Shown: positions 49,976 through 61,176 of the stretch, in pieces
How positions within the stretch are numbered: the first letter of the stretch is position 1
How the letters are laid out: every line of letters starts with the position of its first letter
From: Argyresthia goedartella
Taxonomy: Eukaryota > Arthropoda > Insecta > Lepidoptera > Argyresthiidae
Direction of reading: 5' to 3'
Assembly: GCA_949825045.1 (NCBI GenBank)
Contig: OX463813.1
Coordinates: forward strand, 496,001-560,000
DNA: 64,000 nucleotides
Notes under the pieces: model-generated
What the model was told of the DNA's origin: nothing
The model's input: only the letters and a program-made list of their open reading frames with translations
The model's database searches: none
Position numbers and translations under genes: made by a program

Positions 49976-51600
49976 ATCTAGAAATCTATGGAGAATAATC
50001 AATTCAATATGCGGTAGAACTTGTAAGAATATCGATGATGCAATAATAGATGCGGTCAGTCCTCTAAACATCTCAAATACTGAAATAGCCAATCGATTTG
50101 CTGCAGAATTTGATGAATCCGTGAAAAAGATCAGCCCTCAGTGCAAAATAAACATTCTCGATGAAACCAGATTCAACACTGTTGCGAATGTCAGTATGCG
50201 CTTCCGAAAAGCCACGCCACGAAAAATCCATAAACTTATATGTGATTTAAATGGCAGAAAAGCATCAGGCCTGGATAAAATTAGGGTTCTAGACATTAAA
50301 GCCATTAGTGAGAAAATAGCAGGTGCAATAGCGCATCTTATTAATACCAGCATACATACGGGTAAATACCCTGATGATCTTAAAATAGGTTGCGTTAGGC
50401 CAATATTTAAAAAAGGAAAACGAGACAGTGCCTCAAATTACCGTCCTATCACCTTAATATCGTCAATAGACAAAATAGTCGAGAAGTTTGTTTGTGGGCA
50501 GATGCATACACTTTATCAATCTAAAAATATTATAAACAATCACCAATTCGGATTCCAGCCAAATAAAAGTACGACATCGCTTCTATCCAAATTTACAGAT
50601 CACATAAATAACTCGCTTAGCGACAAAAAACAGGTCTTAGCCTTATTCATTGATTTTTCCCGCGCATTTGATACATTGGATCACAATCTGCTTACAAACA
50701 AACTCGCAAACTGTGGAATCAGAGGTCCGTTACAAGCGTGGTGTGCTGATTACCTGAGGAATAGGCAATACTGTGTCAAAGTTGGAGAAAGCACTGGCCG
50801 TATCATACCAGTAACCTAAGGCACGGCCCAAGGATCGGTTCTAGGGCCTCTTCACTTCATTACCTATGTTAATGATATGGTAAATGTACTATTCTTCAGC
50901 ACCCCGTACCAGTTTGCAGACGACACATGTCTGATTATAGCAGATAATAATATAGACCTTGCACTGCAAGGCCTACAGTATGACTTTGATAACCTGTGTC
51001 AGTGGTGCCACGATGTGGGCCTGGCTCTTAATGCGCAAAAGACAAAATTGATTCACATTTAATCACCATATTTGAAAGGTACTCATCCAACAGAGCTGAT
51101 TGCGCATACACATGATTGTATGCACAATAAAAATAATTGCCAATGCCCTCCAATAGAAATAGTTGACAAACACACTTACTTAGGCCTCGTGATTGATGCA
51201 AAATTCAATTAGGGTCCCCACATCCAACGGGTATGTGACAAGCTTAGGGCACTCATTGCTTCCTTCTATATGATTAGAAACCGCATTCCATTTAAAACAA
51301 GATTAATGCTATATCATGCACTCTTCGACTCCATAGTAGCGTATGGCCTCTCAAGCTATGGACGCACTCACAGAACTTACTTGGATCCAATACAATCCCT
51401 ACAAACCAAACTCCTTAAATTAATTGTACCACAAAACATTAGGCACGAATACTCTGGAATTGAATATAAACTTTTCACATATTGTAAGACACTACCTATT
51501 CACACCAAACTACAGTATCTTTTACTTAAAGAGGATTTCTTCGACAAATGCTTTCAGCGAAAAATAAATCACCCCATAGCCACAAGCCGTATGATTCAAG
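49976..51600 (+). pseudogene. LINE-B ORF2: reverse transcriptase
   Basis: Reads LWRIINSICGRTCKNIDDAI, then IHKLICDLNGRKASGLDKIR, LKIGCVRPIFKKGKRDSASN, NNHQFGFQPNKSTTSLLSKF and LALFIDFSRAFDTLDHNLLT. A TAA at 50818 interrupts PVT*GTAQGSVLGPL; the catalytic motif YQFADDTCLII is intact. A further TAA (51060) and a TAG (51211, where WGPH is expected) follow. The C-terminal connection domain continues to about 51600 (LPIHTKLQYLLLKEDFFDKC). Confidence 0.82.
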
Positions 51601-52118
51601 GTAAAATAACCACCACACGCGCAAAAGTTAACTTCGCCACGGTACACTCGCTGCTGCAGTACGGAGCCGAGCTGTGGGGGCGCGCGGCGGACTGGGAGAG
51701 AGCATTCAGGATGCAAAAGCGAGCCGTGAGAGCGATAGTCCAGGTCCGCCGGGACGTGTCGGTAAAACCTCACTTTAAAGCGCACATCTTGACGCTCCCG
51801 TCCATCGTCATACTCCAAGTGGCCGTGTATATGCACGAGAACATCCACTCTTTCCGCAGGCATCACGACATCTACGGACACGCGACCCGCAACGGTCACA
51901 GGCTCAGGACGGTTTCACACACCCTGGCCAAGTCATCGAAGTTGACTCACGTCATGGGTCCGACAGTATACAACCGCATACCAGAACATATTAAATCTGC
52001 GCCTAATTCCGCATGCTTCAAAAAGCGACTGAAACACTGGCTTGTCGAGCAAACCTTCTACTCATTCGCTGAGTTCGAAGCGACCAATATAAAATGTGAT
52101 TCCAATTTAATGAAATGA
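51600..52118 (+). pseudogene. GC-rich C-terminal LINE segment of different origin
   Basis: The frame 51270-52118 continues without a stop, but from about 51600 the DNA becomes GC-rich (GGGGGCGCGCGGCGGACTGG) and the protein reads TVHSLLQYGAELWGRAADWE, RAFRMQKRAVRAIVQVRRDV. In LINE RTs this type of segment normally lies before the C-terminal part already seen upstream, so domain order is duplicated. It ends IPEHIKSAPNSACFKKRLKH, a typical LINE C-terminus. 52119-52323 is AT-rich 3' UTR. Confidence 0.7.
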
Positions 52119-52323
52119 ATAACTAATTTAATTTAATACAATTCAAATTTAATGTAATACTTTATGGCAATTTTAATTTTAAATAATGGTATCTTAATTT
52201 ATGGAATGCATTTTTATGTGTCTGACATTTTTTATACAGATGTATATTAATCATTTTTTTATTTATAATGTGACATGTAATTGAAACTTACCAATAAATA
52301 TGTTTCAATGTTTCAATGTTTCA

Positions 52324-52668
52324 AACAACTTCTACGGCACTTGGGCGCGCGCCTACATGATTCCGCGATTAATAAATAGTCTACCCACAGATGTTATTAA
52401 TTCACTTTCACCAAAAAATATTAATTATAGACTTAAAAATTACTTTTCCTCCCTAGTCCCTCCCTAACCCTGCCCTTACTTTTAAAAGTTCATGTGTTAT
52501 TTAGTTTTGTAATAGTTAGTGTAATAATATTTATGTACTACTTACTCATATCAAATATTTAAGTTAGCGTAAGCACGGATCCACGAACAAACCTACATGG
52601 TTTCTGTGGGTCCTACAGGCTGTAAATTGATTTTTTTCTTGTTTATAATAAATAAAAAAAAAAAAAAC
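52324..52668 (+). mobile_element. Short 5'-truncated LINE fragment
   Basis: Encodes only the end of an RT (IPRLINSLPTDVINSLSPKN, INYRLKNYF) followed by a 3' UTR and an A-rich tail at 52655-52668. It differs from LINE-B and LINE-1fam. It lies between the LINE-B tail and the resumed LINE-1fam copy, so it inserted at or beside the LINE-B tail. Confidence 0.7.
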
Positions 52669-54209
52669 AATTCCAGTCCGGATTCAGGCCGGGACATAGT
52701 ACCGTCTCGGCCTTACTTAAAGTGACCGATGACATTGAATCGGCAATGGATATCAAGCAGATCACTGTGTTAGCGTTACTAGACTTTAGCAGTGCCTTTA
52801 ACTGTGTTGATTTTGATATCCTCGTTGAGATACTGAAGTCCCTGAATGTCTGCTCGGCCGCTGCCAGCTGGTTCGGCTCCTACCTGAGAGGTCGTCAGCA
52901 GCGTATTAGGTCCGAGGAGACTTCCACGGAGTGGTGCGACCTTTCTTCTGGAGTTCCTCAGGGTGGTATTCTTTCCCCTTTTCTTTTCTCCGTCTTCATC
53001 AATTCCATTTCGGATGCCATTTCTTCTTCTTACCATCTTTATGCCGATGATCTGCAAATCTACCGCCATTTCTCTCCAAGTGATATGATTTCTTCCGTGG
53101 GTGCATTAAATGCTGATCTCGAGAACATCAGGGGCTGGGCTCTGTCTCATGGACTACTTGTTAATCCCAGTAAGTCGCAAGCCATGATTGTCGGCTCCAG
53201 ACACTCCCATAGTGTGTTACAGCATCTGCCTCTTGTTCCTGTAACTTATGATGGAACCATAATTCCGTACAGTACTAAGGCAAAAAATCTAGGAGTTATC
53301 TTTGACAATCAGCTTTCATGGTCTGCTCACGTCTGCGAAGTTAGTAGACGAGTCTTTGCCACCTTTCACTCCCTCAGGCGTATTCAAACCTTTCTGCCTC
53401 GTCATACTAAAATTACTCTGGCCCAGTCTCTTCTCCTTCCTCTCATTGATTACGCAGATGTCAGCTGGATCAGCGCGAACGAAGAGCAACTGAACAAACT
53501 CGAGCGACTTCAAAATCTCGGGATTCGGTTTGTCTTCGGACTGCGTAAGTATGACCATGTCTCCCAGTATCGTAGGGAACTGCAGTGGCTTCCAATTCGT
53601 CTTCGCCGGGATACCCATGTTCTCATTCTACTCTTCAATATTCTGCATAACCCTCGCTACCCCAGCTTCCTGCGTGATCGGTTTGATTTTCTTTCTTCGG
53701 ATAGGTCTCGGAGATCAAACACTCGGTCGCTGCTTGCAACTCCTCAACACAACTCAGTCGCATATGGGCAAGGATTCAGGATCAGTGCTATCAGGCTCTG
53801 GAACAAGCTCCCCAGTGCCATCAGGGACAGTCCGTCACTTAACGTTTTTAAGATTCGCTTGAAAGATCATTACCTCTCTCTTCCATAGTATGTATATATA
53901 ATTTATATGTGTATGTTATATATGTATATAACTTGTATGTGTATGATATGTATGTATGTATGTAATATTATATAAATTAGGTGTAGTAGTAGTATTAGGT
54001 ATATGTACCTACTTATATTATTATTGTGTATGAATTATTTTGTTGTGCAAATAGGTTTTACTCTCACAATCCACTTTCCTTTCCTATCTGGGTTTGCTGG
54101 TAGAAATCTCTTTTATAGAGATAAGCGCGCCTCTTGTACATATATCTTTCTTTGTATATCTCTGTATGTTTGTTTTGTGCAATAAAGTATTCATTCATTC
54201 ATTCATTCA
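52669..54209 (+). mobile_element. LINE-1fam copy, 3' half (continued from 47634)
   Basis: Begins in the middle of an RT motif (FQSGFRPGHST) exactly where the copy at 46330-47634 breaks off, so the two are one element. After the ORF, 53889-54209 is the 3' UTR with a TATG/GTAT-rich low-complexity stretch (53889-53980), TTTGCTGGTAGAAATCTCTT, the hairpin and an (ATTC)n tail. Confidence 0.82.
52722..53888 (+). pseudogene. LINE-1fam RT, C-terminal two thirds, frame open
   Basis: 388 codons with no stop: VLALLDFSSAFNCVDFDILV, SGVPQGGILSPFLFSVFIN, LYADDLQIYRHF (catalytic YADD), SWSAHVCEVSRRVFATFHSL, LAQSLLLPLIDYADVSW and the normal end IRLWNKLPSAIRDSPSLNVF. This is the best-preserved 3' part of the family in the window and shows the true C-terminus (DHYLSLP). 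It cannot be expressed with its N-terminal half because of the 5-kb insertion. Confidence 0.85.
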
Positions 54210-54800
54210 TGGGAGTGTCCAACTTCCCTCCTTGGCTGGTAGTCAAGGTTCTCTGCGCGGTTGGCTGCTTCTCTCATTAGAAGCCTTACACATTCATGAC
54301 AAAAAGGGTCACCAACAGAGACCTGCAACAATAAGCGGATACATGATACTACTTTTGCCATTATGTATACCAATGTATATATATCACTTGCCCCGATCTT
54401 TCAATAGCCTAATAGAGTTTATTCTCCTAGTTATCTGAAGCATTTGACAGAATTTTTACATGTGAAATGTCAAAAAAAAACGACTCTTCGTTTGGGCAAT
54501 GAAAGACCGGGCCTTACTGAAAAGTCTTCTACTACACCAGTCGTTATTTTTATGCAGTGTCACACAAGGGCAGTATGGCAGCGAATAGCTATGCGTGTCA
54601 ATCTACCTCTCCTTGTTTCCCTTTTTTATGGAAGGTAGATTTAACAAATTATGAAATAAGCAATAACTTACCTGATGACCTCACCATTCTTCAGTAATAG
54701 AGACAAGGTCTGGATTCATGTCCACTACGTAGTATTCATACAATTGTATATTCGATCGCAGGAGTATGTGGCAATTTACACAAATAGCCATGATGGTGGT
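54210..54800. other. No gene seen
   Basis: Mixed-composition sequence between two LINEs. The short ORFs here are not convincing. Confidence 0.4.
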
Positions 54801-56249
54801 CCAAATCGAAGGCTTCAGATTAAAGTCCAGGACGTACGTAGCACAGGTAAGTACGACGAGCGGCGGGCCAGCGTCGACACGCGTTATTGTATGCCGCCAA
54901 AATATCCGGTCGGTCACCTACAAAACGCAACGGATTGAAGCGCTCCTACTACACGAACTTAAATGTGACGTATTATGTTTAAGTGAGCACTTTTTAAAAA
55001 CCGAGGAAATTAAGTCGGTAACATTATTAAACTATGCATTAATCTCCACTTTACTGTCGGCCGAACATAGAACACGGTGGGACATACATATTTGTAAAAA
55101 AATGCGTTACGTGAATCCCCTTGGTTGAGCTGAGTAGCATGTCCGTAGAACAGATATGTGAAATATCTGCTGTACATCTGACTAAGCACAATGTATCTGT
55201 AATTTGTGTGTATAGATCAAAACTGACGCAATGTAATGAATTCTTTCCTATGTTCGAGAGTTTGCTTGACAAGATATCAACAGAAGATCATTATGGAAAG
55301 ATCATAATAGCTGGCGATATCAACATTGATTATTTGGTCGCGTCCACGCACTAAAAAAATCTTGCAGATATATTAGCATCCTATGACATGACAAACTTTG
55401 TAGATTTCCCGACTAGAGTGACTGAGACGACGAGCAATTCACTGGACCACGCATACTCCAACGTGGATGTTGGCACCGAACCGCGCCGTACGGCTGCAGG
55501 TAGAATGCCACCAAAGAGTATAGTAATACATAAAGGAATACATGAATGCCACCTACCCTCCACCAATGCTCCAGTCACTGTGCGCGCTAGGTGTCTATCG
55601 CGAAGTAACAAAATGAACTTTATTTCTGAAATAAGTAGTATCAATTGGCGGACCTTATACACCAAGCCATACGAGACAACTGACGACCTTGCAAGGCATA
55701 TTTTAAACGTATTGGCTTAAAAATATGACTTATGCTTTCCGTACAAAATGACGAAAGTTACACATAGAAATGATCGTTTTGTATCTATTAAAACAATAAA
55801 TACCAAGAGACTCTTTGACGCTTTAGAACTAAATTGTAAAATTGACGACCCAGACATGCAAAGGCTGGTGAATAATTTAGTAGATAAATATAACTCTCAG
55901 CTGAAATATGATCGAATGAACTACTTATTGGACAAGATAGAAGCCAGCGCGAACAAGTGTAAAGATATGTGGAGGGTAGTAAACGTAGAACTGGGTCGCG
56001 CCACATACTCACCAACTGACTACACTAGTCTTGTAAAAACACCAGATGGCACCGGCTACCCTAGCAAAGAGCATGTCTGGAGCACGATGGATATATTATC
56101 ATACGAATTGCATCAACGTTGCAAGAAAGCTAGTCGTCCCATCTAAAGCAGAAGTAAACACTGGATATCGCTTCATACGTTTTAATAATAGTTTTAATCA
56201 CCTACATATTATAAGGGATGAAATGTGGGATTTACTAGTAACGGATTAA
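54801..56249 (+). pseudogene. Degraded LINE endonuclease and linker
   Basis: Pieces in several frames: VIVCRQNIRSVTYKTQRIEA and CDVLCLSEHFLKTEEIK (endonuclease start), ISAVHLTKHNVSVICVYRSK, IIIAGDINIDYLV (catalytic Asp/Asn), VDFPTRVTETTSNSLDHAYS (D-H pair), then INWRTLYTKPYETTDDLARH and KCKDMWRVVNVELGRATYSP (linker before RT). RT proper is missing. At least five frameshifts or stops. Confidence 0.75.
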
Positions 56250-56559
56250 TTATTTATCTTAAACAATGAATATTGCTACCTCAAACAAAGAATCTATAAA
56301 CAAAACATAAACACAAAATTGACAAAAAAAAAAGCAGATAAACTTACTGTAAAGGGGGTTCGTTATGGCCCTTATAAATAATGTAATGCTGAAATACTTT
56401 AAGCAGCCTTTAATTTGAGTAGATATTAAATAATACAGGACAGACGTGTAGTAACGCGAGCCAACGCAAGGCGAGTGTCGATGAGGGGAAGCGGGGCAAA
56501 ACGGGCAGTGGTCGTACTTGTTAACCTTGAGCCACTGCCTCTCATGCTGGCGTAGACAT
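56250..56559. other. Boundary region, possible 3' LTR of Pao C
   Basis: AT-rich sequence between the degraded LINE and the Pao C C-terminus. A 3' LTR of Pao C would be expected near here, but the 5' LTR is outside the window, so I cannot confirm it. A short minus-strand frame contains CPFCPASPHRHSPC, which I cannot place. Confidence 0.4.
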
Positions 56560-57650
56560 TCCTGGTGGCCCTTGAAAGTCCTGGATTGATCCTTGGCTTT
56601 CAAGATCTTCAGACGTCAGTAAAGGACATACTCTGTTGACTGCTCGTCGTATAATTCCGCGTGCGGTGAGGAAGTCGGCAACTCTGGTAGTGCCATCTTT
56701 ACCGGGGTATAACTGATGGACCCGGCCTAGACGCTAGTGTAATGGTGCGACATTCTCTTCCTTGAAGACGACAAGATCACCAGTCTTCAGATCTCTTTGA
56801 CGAAGGCGCCACTTGGTGCGCTGTTGAAGCTCCGCCAAATAATCGAGTCTCCATCGCTGCCAAAAGTGTTGCCGTAACTGTTAAATTCTCTGATATCTGT
56901 TAGGACTTTTAAGAGTTACTGGAGGCGATGGCAGTGAGGTCAGGGGCCTGCCTATGAGAGAGTGCCCGTGAGTCAAGGGGAGGAAATCACTGGGGTCGGA
57001 GGATAAAGGAGTTAAGGGTTGATCGCTTCAATTTGTGTTGTTAATGTACTCAACTCTTCAAATGTCAGACTTGCGTTACCCATGATGCGTTTTAAGTGGA
57101 ATTTGGCTGATTTGACGCCAGCTTTCCTAATTCCACCAAACGTGGGTGAATAAGGAGGATTAAAGACGAATTGTATGCCTTCGTTATTGAAGAACTCATA
57201 TAGGCTATTAAGGCTAGACTTTAAGACCCTACCTAATTCATTATTGGCGCCAATATAGTTTGACCCATTGTCACAGTGAATGGTATGAGGTTTACCTCTC
57301 CTTCCTATTAGTCTTTTAAGGCTTAATATAAAGGCATTTGATGTGAGGTCGCCTACAATTTAAAGATGTAAGGCCTTTGTGCTAAAGCAGATAAACAAGC
57401 ATAAGTAGTATTTCGTTATCTTGTTGCCTCGCCCCTTTTTGCTAGATATGTATATAGGACCTGCAAAATCTGTGCCGCATACTTGAAACGGGTAATTTTG
57501 ATTTACGCGGTCAGCAGGAAGATTACCCATCAACGGCTCCACAGTTCGTCCACGCAAGCGAGTGCACAGTATGCACTTTCTGACTATGCTACGAGCTAAA
57601 ATCCTGTCACTAATGGGCCAGAACTGTTCACGAAATTAACTGAGAAGCAG
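56560..57650 (-). pseudogene. Pao C integrase core and DUF5641-like end
   Basis: From 57557 down: MGNLPADRVNQNYPFQVCGT, DFAGPIYISSKKGRG (Asp 1), FICFSTKALHL; then, in other frames, RRGKPHTIHCDNGSNYIGAN (Asp 2) and FNPPYSPTFGGIRKAGVKSA. In the last motif the usual W-E-A is R-K-A: the catalytic Glu codon is AAA (plus 57123-57125), so the integrase is dead at its active site. The last part (56590-56770) corresponds to the BEL/Pao C-terminal DUF5641 (RLGRVHQLYPGKDGTTRVAD, ARGIIRRAVN). Confidence 0.82.
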
Positions 57651-58457
57651 CTGAGGGCCGGCGTGAAAGAGACTCAAGTGTTCGCTTTCCATTAACATCT
57701 TTGTAAAGTGATGATTACCATTTAATAAAGCTGGATGCTTTTTATTGAAGTCGCAATCAGAATTATCAGAGCGACCACCTACCCTCAATACGCCGGTATT
57801 ATCAACGAAAGGCGCAAGCTGTAACAAGTTAGATTTTAAGGTAAGATTGTTTCCCAATTTTAATGTGTTTATTTCTGAAAGAAATGATTGCTGCGGAGCA
57901 ATTTTGATTAAAAGTGTGAGTGAATTATTTATTTCATGTACTTGTAAATAATCTTTATGTTTGTTTTCAGGTTTTCTGCAGTTCTGTGCAAATCTCAGTA
58001 CGTAAGCGAATATTCTTTTAAGTTTCTGTGCATCTGAGTACCTACTGAAATCAAGAAACGGTTCGTCTAATGTACAGGTATGTGATTTCAACTCAGGTAA
58101 CTCGTTTTCTAATGTCTGGGAAAAAGTCTGTGGCCAGCATGATTCGTCCTTATTAAGGAAGGACGGTCCCTGCCACCACGAACTTGATGATTCAAGTTGG
58201 CTTGGTTCCACACCTCTGGAAGCGAGATCGGCTGGGTTTAATAATGTGGGTACATGTCTCCACATACCTCGTTCAGTTAGATCATGAATTTCGTTAATTC
58301 TATTGCACACAAAAGCTTTTAGGACCTTCGGTTGTGTCTTTATCCATCCAAGCACTATCGATGAGTCAGTCCAGAACTTTTGTGTGAATGTCACACCGTA
58401 GCGAAGCAACCACCCTCGATGCCAGACGAGCGCCCAGCAAAGCGCCACATAACTCAA
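57636..58457 (-). pseudogene. Pao C RNase H end and integrase zinc domain
   Basis: Reads VTFTQKFWTDSSIVLGWIKT, VCNRINEIHDLTE, HVPTLLNPADLASRGVEPSQ (conserved BEL/Pao post-RNase H segment), SSSWWQGPSFL, and ends with APFVDNTGVLRVGGRSDNSD and MESEHLSLFHAGPQLLLS, the beginning of the integrase zinc-binding domain. A frameshift at the 3' end leads to the integrase frame. Confidence 0.85.
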
Positions 58458-59846
58458 GGCGTGGTATTGTGTTTTGTTTCAGCGGGGCTACTCGTGCCTT
58501 CGAACAAAGAATATTTACATGTACATTATGAGACGTATCAGTTGTACGTAGGTATATAGATGCACCATATTCATCTTGTGATGCATCGACAAAGCAATGA
58601 AGATCTATTTTAATACAATTCGCACTAAGTGCGTAACGGGGCACAGAAAGAGTTTCTAAAGACAACATGTTTGTTGTAAATTTTTTCCATGTCCTTTTAA
58701 TGTTATCTGGGACATCATCATCCCAACCCAGCTTCAAGACAGATAGACTCTGTAATAGTATTTTAAGTTTTACAGTACAAGGACTAATTAGGCCTAACGG
58801 GTCAAACACCATCAAAGTATTCGATAATATGTACCTCTTGCTTACGTTTTGCGATTTATTATCGATATTATGTACTGAGAAGTGCAATGTGTCAGTTTTA
58901 GGTGACCAACGCAGGCCCAACACACTTGTCTGAATTGTTTTCACATGACTCATCATTAAGGAATATCTAAGGACAATTTGTTTTAAACTTATGTAGTGGT
59001 AAACAAGCCGACGACAAAGTATCCACAACCGACCGATAAATGTAGGCTAAACCTGTCTAATTATCACTCCCTGTCAGCACATCATCAAAATAAAAATCAT
59101 GTTTGATTACGTCGGCAATGGTCGGATCCCTGCATTCATTTGCTAATTGTAACAAACAACGTGTACTCAGGAACGGAGCCGACGCTGTGCCATAGGTAAC
59201 GGTATTTGATTGTAAAATACAAAGTGACTCATCTCGTCGGCCCGCCAGATTATCAGTTGCAAGTTACGTTGTGTTGGTTCCATCATGATTTGTCGGTACA
59301 TTTTTTGTATGTCGCCGGTCAACACATACTTATGTTGTCGAAATCTAAGAAGTATTCTAAATAATTCATCTTGAACTACCGGGCCTATTCTCTGAATATC
59401 GTTCAATGACTTGCCGGAGCTAGTTTTCGCAGAGCAATCAAATACTACGCGAATTTTTGAAGATTCGCTGTTTGGCCTAAAGACAGCTAAGTGGCCCCAC
59501 TTAGCTGTCTTTAGTATGTAATAGCCGAAATCAGGTTTGACTATTTTACTTAAGTGCCCCAAATCTTCGTATTCTGTAATGAATTCGCAATATTGTTTCT
59601 TAGCCACCGGGTCTTTATTCAATTTTCGTTCCAGACAAAAGAAGCGACGCTTTGCCATATGATAGGAATCGCCGAGTGATGATTCGGGCGCTTGGGCATC
59701 GTGACCTGGAACCTACCATCAGTTAAGCGTGTCGTATTTTCAAGATAATGTGATTCGCAAAGTTCATGTTCCTGTGTAACGGGAATTTTATCTGACGCTA
59801 ATTCTTCTATTTCCCAAAATCTATTTAAGGATTTATTTATTTCCAT
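58366..59846 (-). pseudogene. Pao C reverse transcriptase
   Basis: Three frames: 59846-59619 (NKSLNRFWEIEELASDKIPV, linker), 59658-59167 (RRFFCLERKLNKDP, YCEFITEYEDLGHLSKI, IRVVFDCSAKTSSGKSLNDI, RFRQHKYVLTGDIQKMYRQI) and 59028-58366 (TSVLGLRWSPKTDTLHFSVH, VFDPLGLISPCTVKLKILLQ, RNase H start CFVDASQDEYGASIYLRTTD). The palm VDD segment falls in the damaged interval 59030-59165, where translation is broken. A perfect 18-bp palindrome at 59477-59514 replaces the conserved residues after GYYI. Confidence 0.82.
59477..59514. repeat. Perfect 18-bp inverted duplication (2-nt loop)
   Basis: Arms CTAAAGACAGCTAAGTGG (59477-59494) and its exact reverse complement (59497-59514) around CC. It encodes KTAKWGHLAVF-like residues on the minus strand where BEL/Pao proteins have a conserved P-H-H-type motif. 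Confidence 0.88.
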
Positions 59847-59983
59847 AGTGAAATTACAGTTTATATGTTTATTTTTTTTCAGGCCAGGTCATAATAAAGG
59901 TCCTGCTTATAATCCAACCGAGTTTAGAACTCTGCAACGTAGGCATATTAGGACCTAGCTTTATTTGTCGCTTGTTAATTTTA

Positions 59984-60990
59984 TCAAAAAAACCTCAGCG
60001 CCCAGGAAGAGGTCCACTTCGGAAGATTGATGAAAACTCGGTCAGCTAACTGAATGTTCGGCGGCAAGTTCAATTCTGAAGCATAGATCTCGACGTTAGG
60101 TAAGTTTCCAGTGATTTGAGGTATGACCAAACATTTTAGCTGCATATTAAAGGAGCCTGTTAAGGAATGCAAGGTCATTTCACAGGATTCTGAAACATGG
60201 AAAGGTGTATTGTTTATACCTGATATTGTCATTGTGTCAGATGTTTTTGTGTTTAACCCTAGTTTCTTTTTCAGGTGCTCAGTCATGAATGATGATTGGC
60301 TGCCAGAGTCCAACAAAGCCCGTGCCACATAAAACTCGGGAGATTGTGGCGTTTTTATTTGAACTAACGCTGTGCCTAGAAGTACCTGTTTACTAGTCAC
60401 GGCGGCGGCGGCGGGTATATGGCTATCTGTTGTTGAGATAGATTCATTTAGGGGTGAGCCCGCACATGGAATTGTGTTATGTTTTTGTCGGCAGATTCTA
60501 CAACAACCAAGGCGGCACTTTGGTGCTTCATGGCCTCGTCTCAAGCAGTTGCTGCAGAGATTTAACTTCAAGACCTCAGACATTTTATCTTCGGCGTTCA
60601 TGTTTTTGAATTTTATGCAATCAAATATCCTATGTCCCTGGTGACAGGATGGACATGATAATGGTACCTTCCTATCGTCATGAGAGACAACAAACGACTT
60701 GGTCACTTTATGCTCAGTTTTATGATTGTTATGTTGAAGTGATTTGTTGTCTGGTTTGTCGGATCTATTCATGAATGATGTTTCAAGAATGTCGGCGCGA
60801 TTTCGCAAAAATGTTGTGAATTCACTCAATGACGGTAAATCGGAGAGATTATTTTTATCCCATTTACGGCTAGTGAATGTGTCTAGTTTTGAGGACACCA
60901 TGTATATAATGATTGTATCCCACTGATCGGTGGGCTGGCCTAATGATTCAAGAGCTCTTAGATTTTTAAGAATGTGATCGATGAGATAAC
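59984..60990 (-). pseudogene. Pao C gag C-terminal part, zinc knuckles and protease
   Basis: Reads RYLIDHILKNLRALESLGQP, TDQWDTIIIYMVSSKLD (DUF1759 end), then Cys-rich motifs CPSCHQGHRIFDC, LCSNCLRRGHEAPKCR and CCRICRQKHNTIPC, then the protease with VARALLDSGSQSSFMTEHLK (active-site Asp) and ADRVFINLPKWTSSW. The frame is open over 330 codons but loses the family sequence at its end. On the other side of the 60996-63461 insert the same domain continues upstream. Confidence 0.88.
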
Positions 60991-61176
60991 GAAGTTGTTT
61001 AATTTCCACGCCTGGAAACGGCGTGGAATCCGAAGGGGGTGTGCTGTTGCCCGCACGTGAGAGAAAAGAAGTGATGAATTTTTACTGACCTTGTCACCGT
61101 AGACAGGAGATCGTGGTAGCTCGATTCGAGACAGGAATGCGGGAGAGGAGACAGTTTTGGGATAGGAGATGGAACC

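Larger units (their letters stand above)
47635..52323 (+). mobile_element. LINE-B, CR1-like, near full length but defective
   Basis: A two-ORF non-LTR retrotransposon, about 4.7 kb: ORF1 at 47711-48691, ORF2 from 48767 to 52118, and a 3' region ending in an eight-base tail repeat TGTTTCAA (about 52300-52323). An ORF1 with a PHD-like finger is a CR1-group trait. ORF2 is broken by an inverted duplication and several stops, and its 3' quarter appears to come from another LINE (see finding). Confidence 0.82.
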
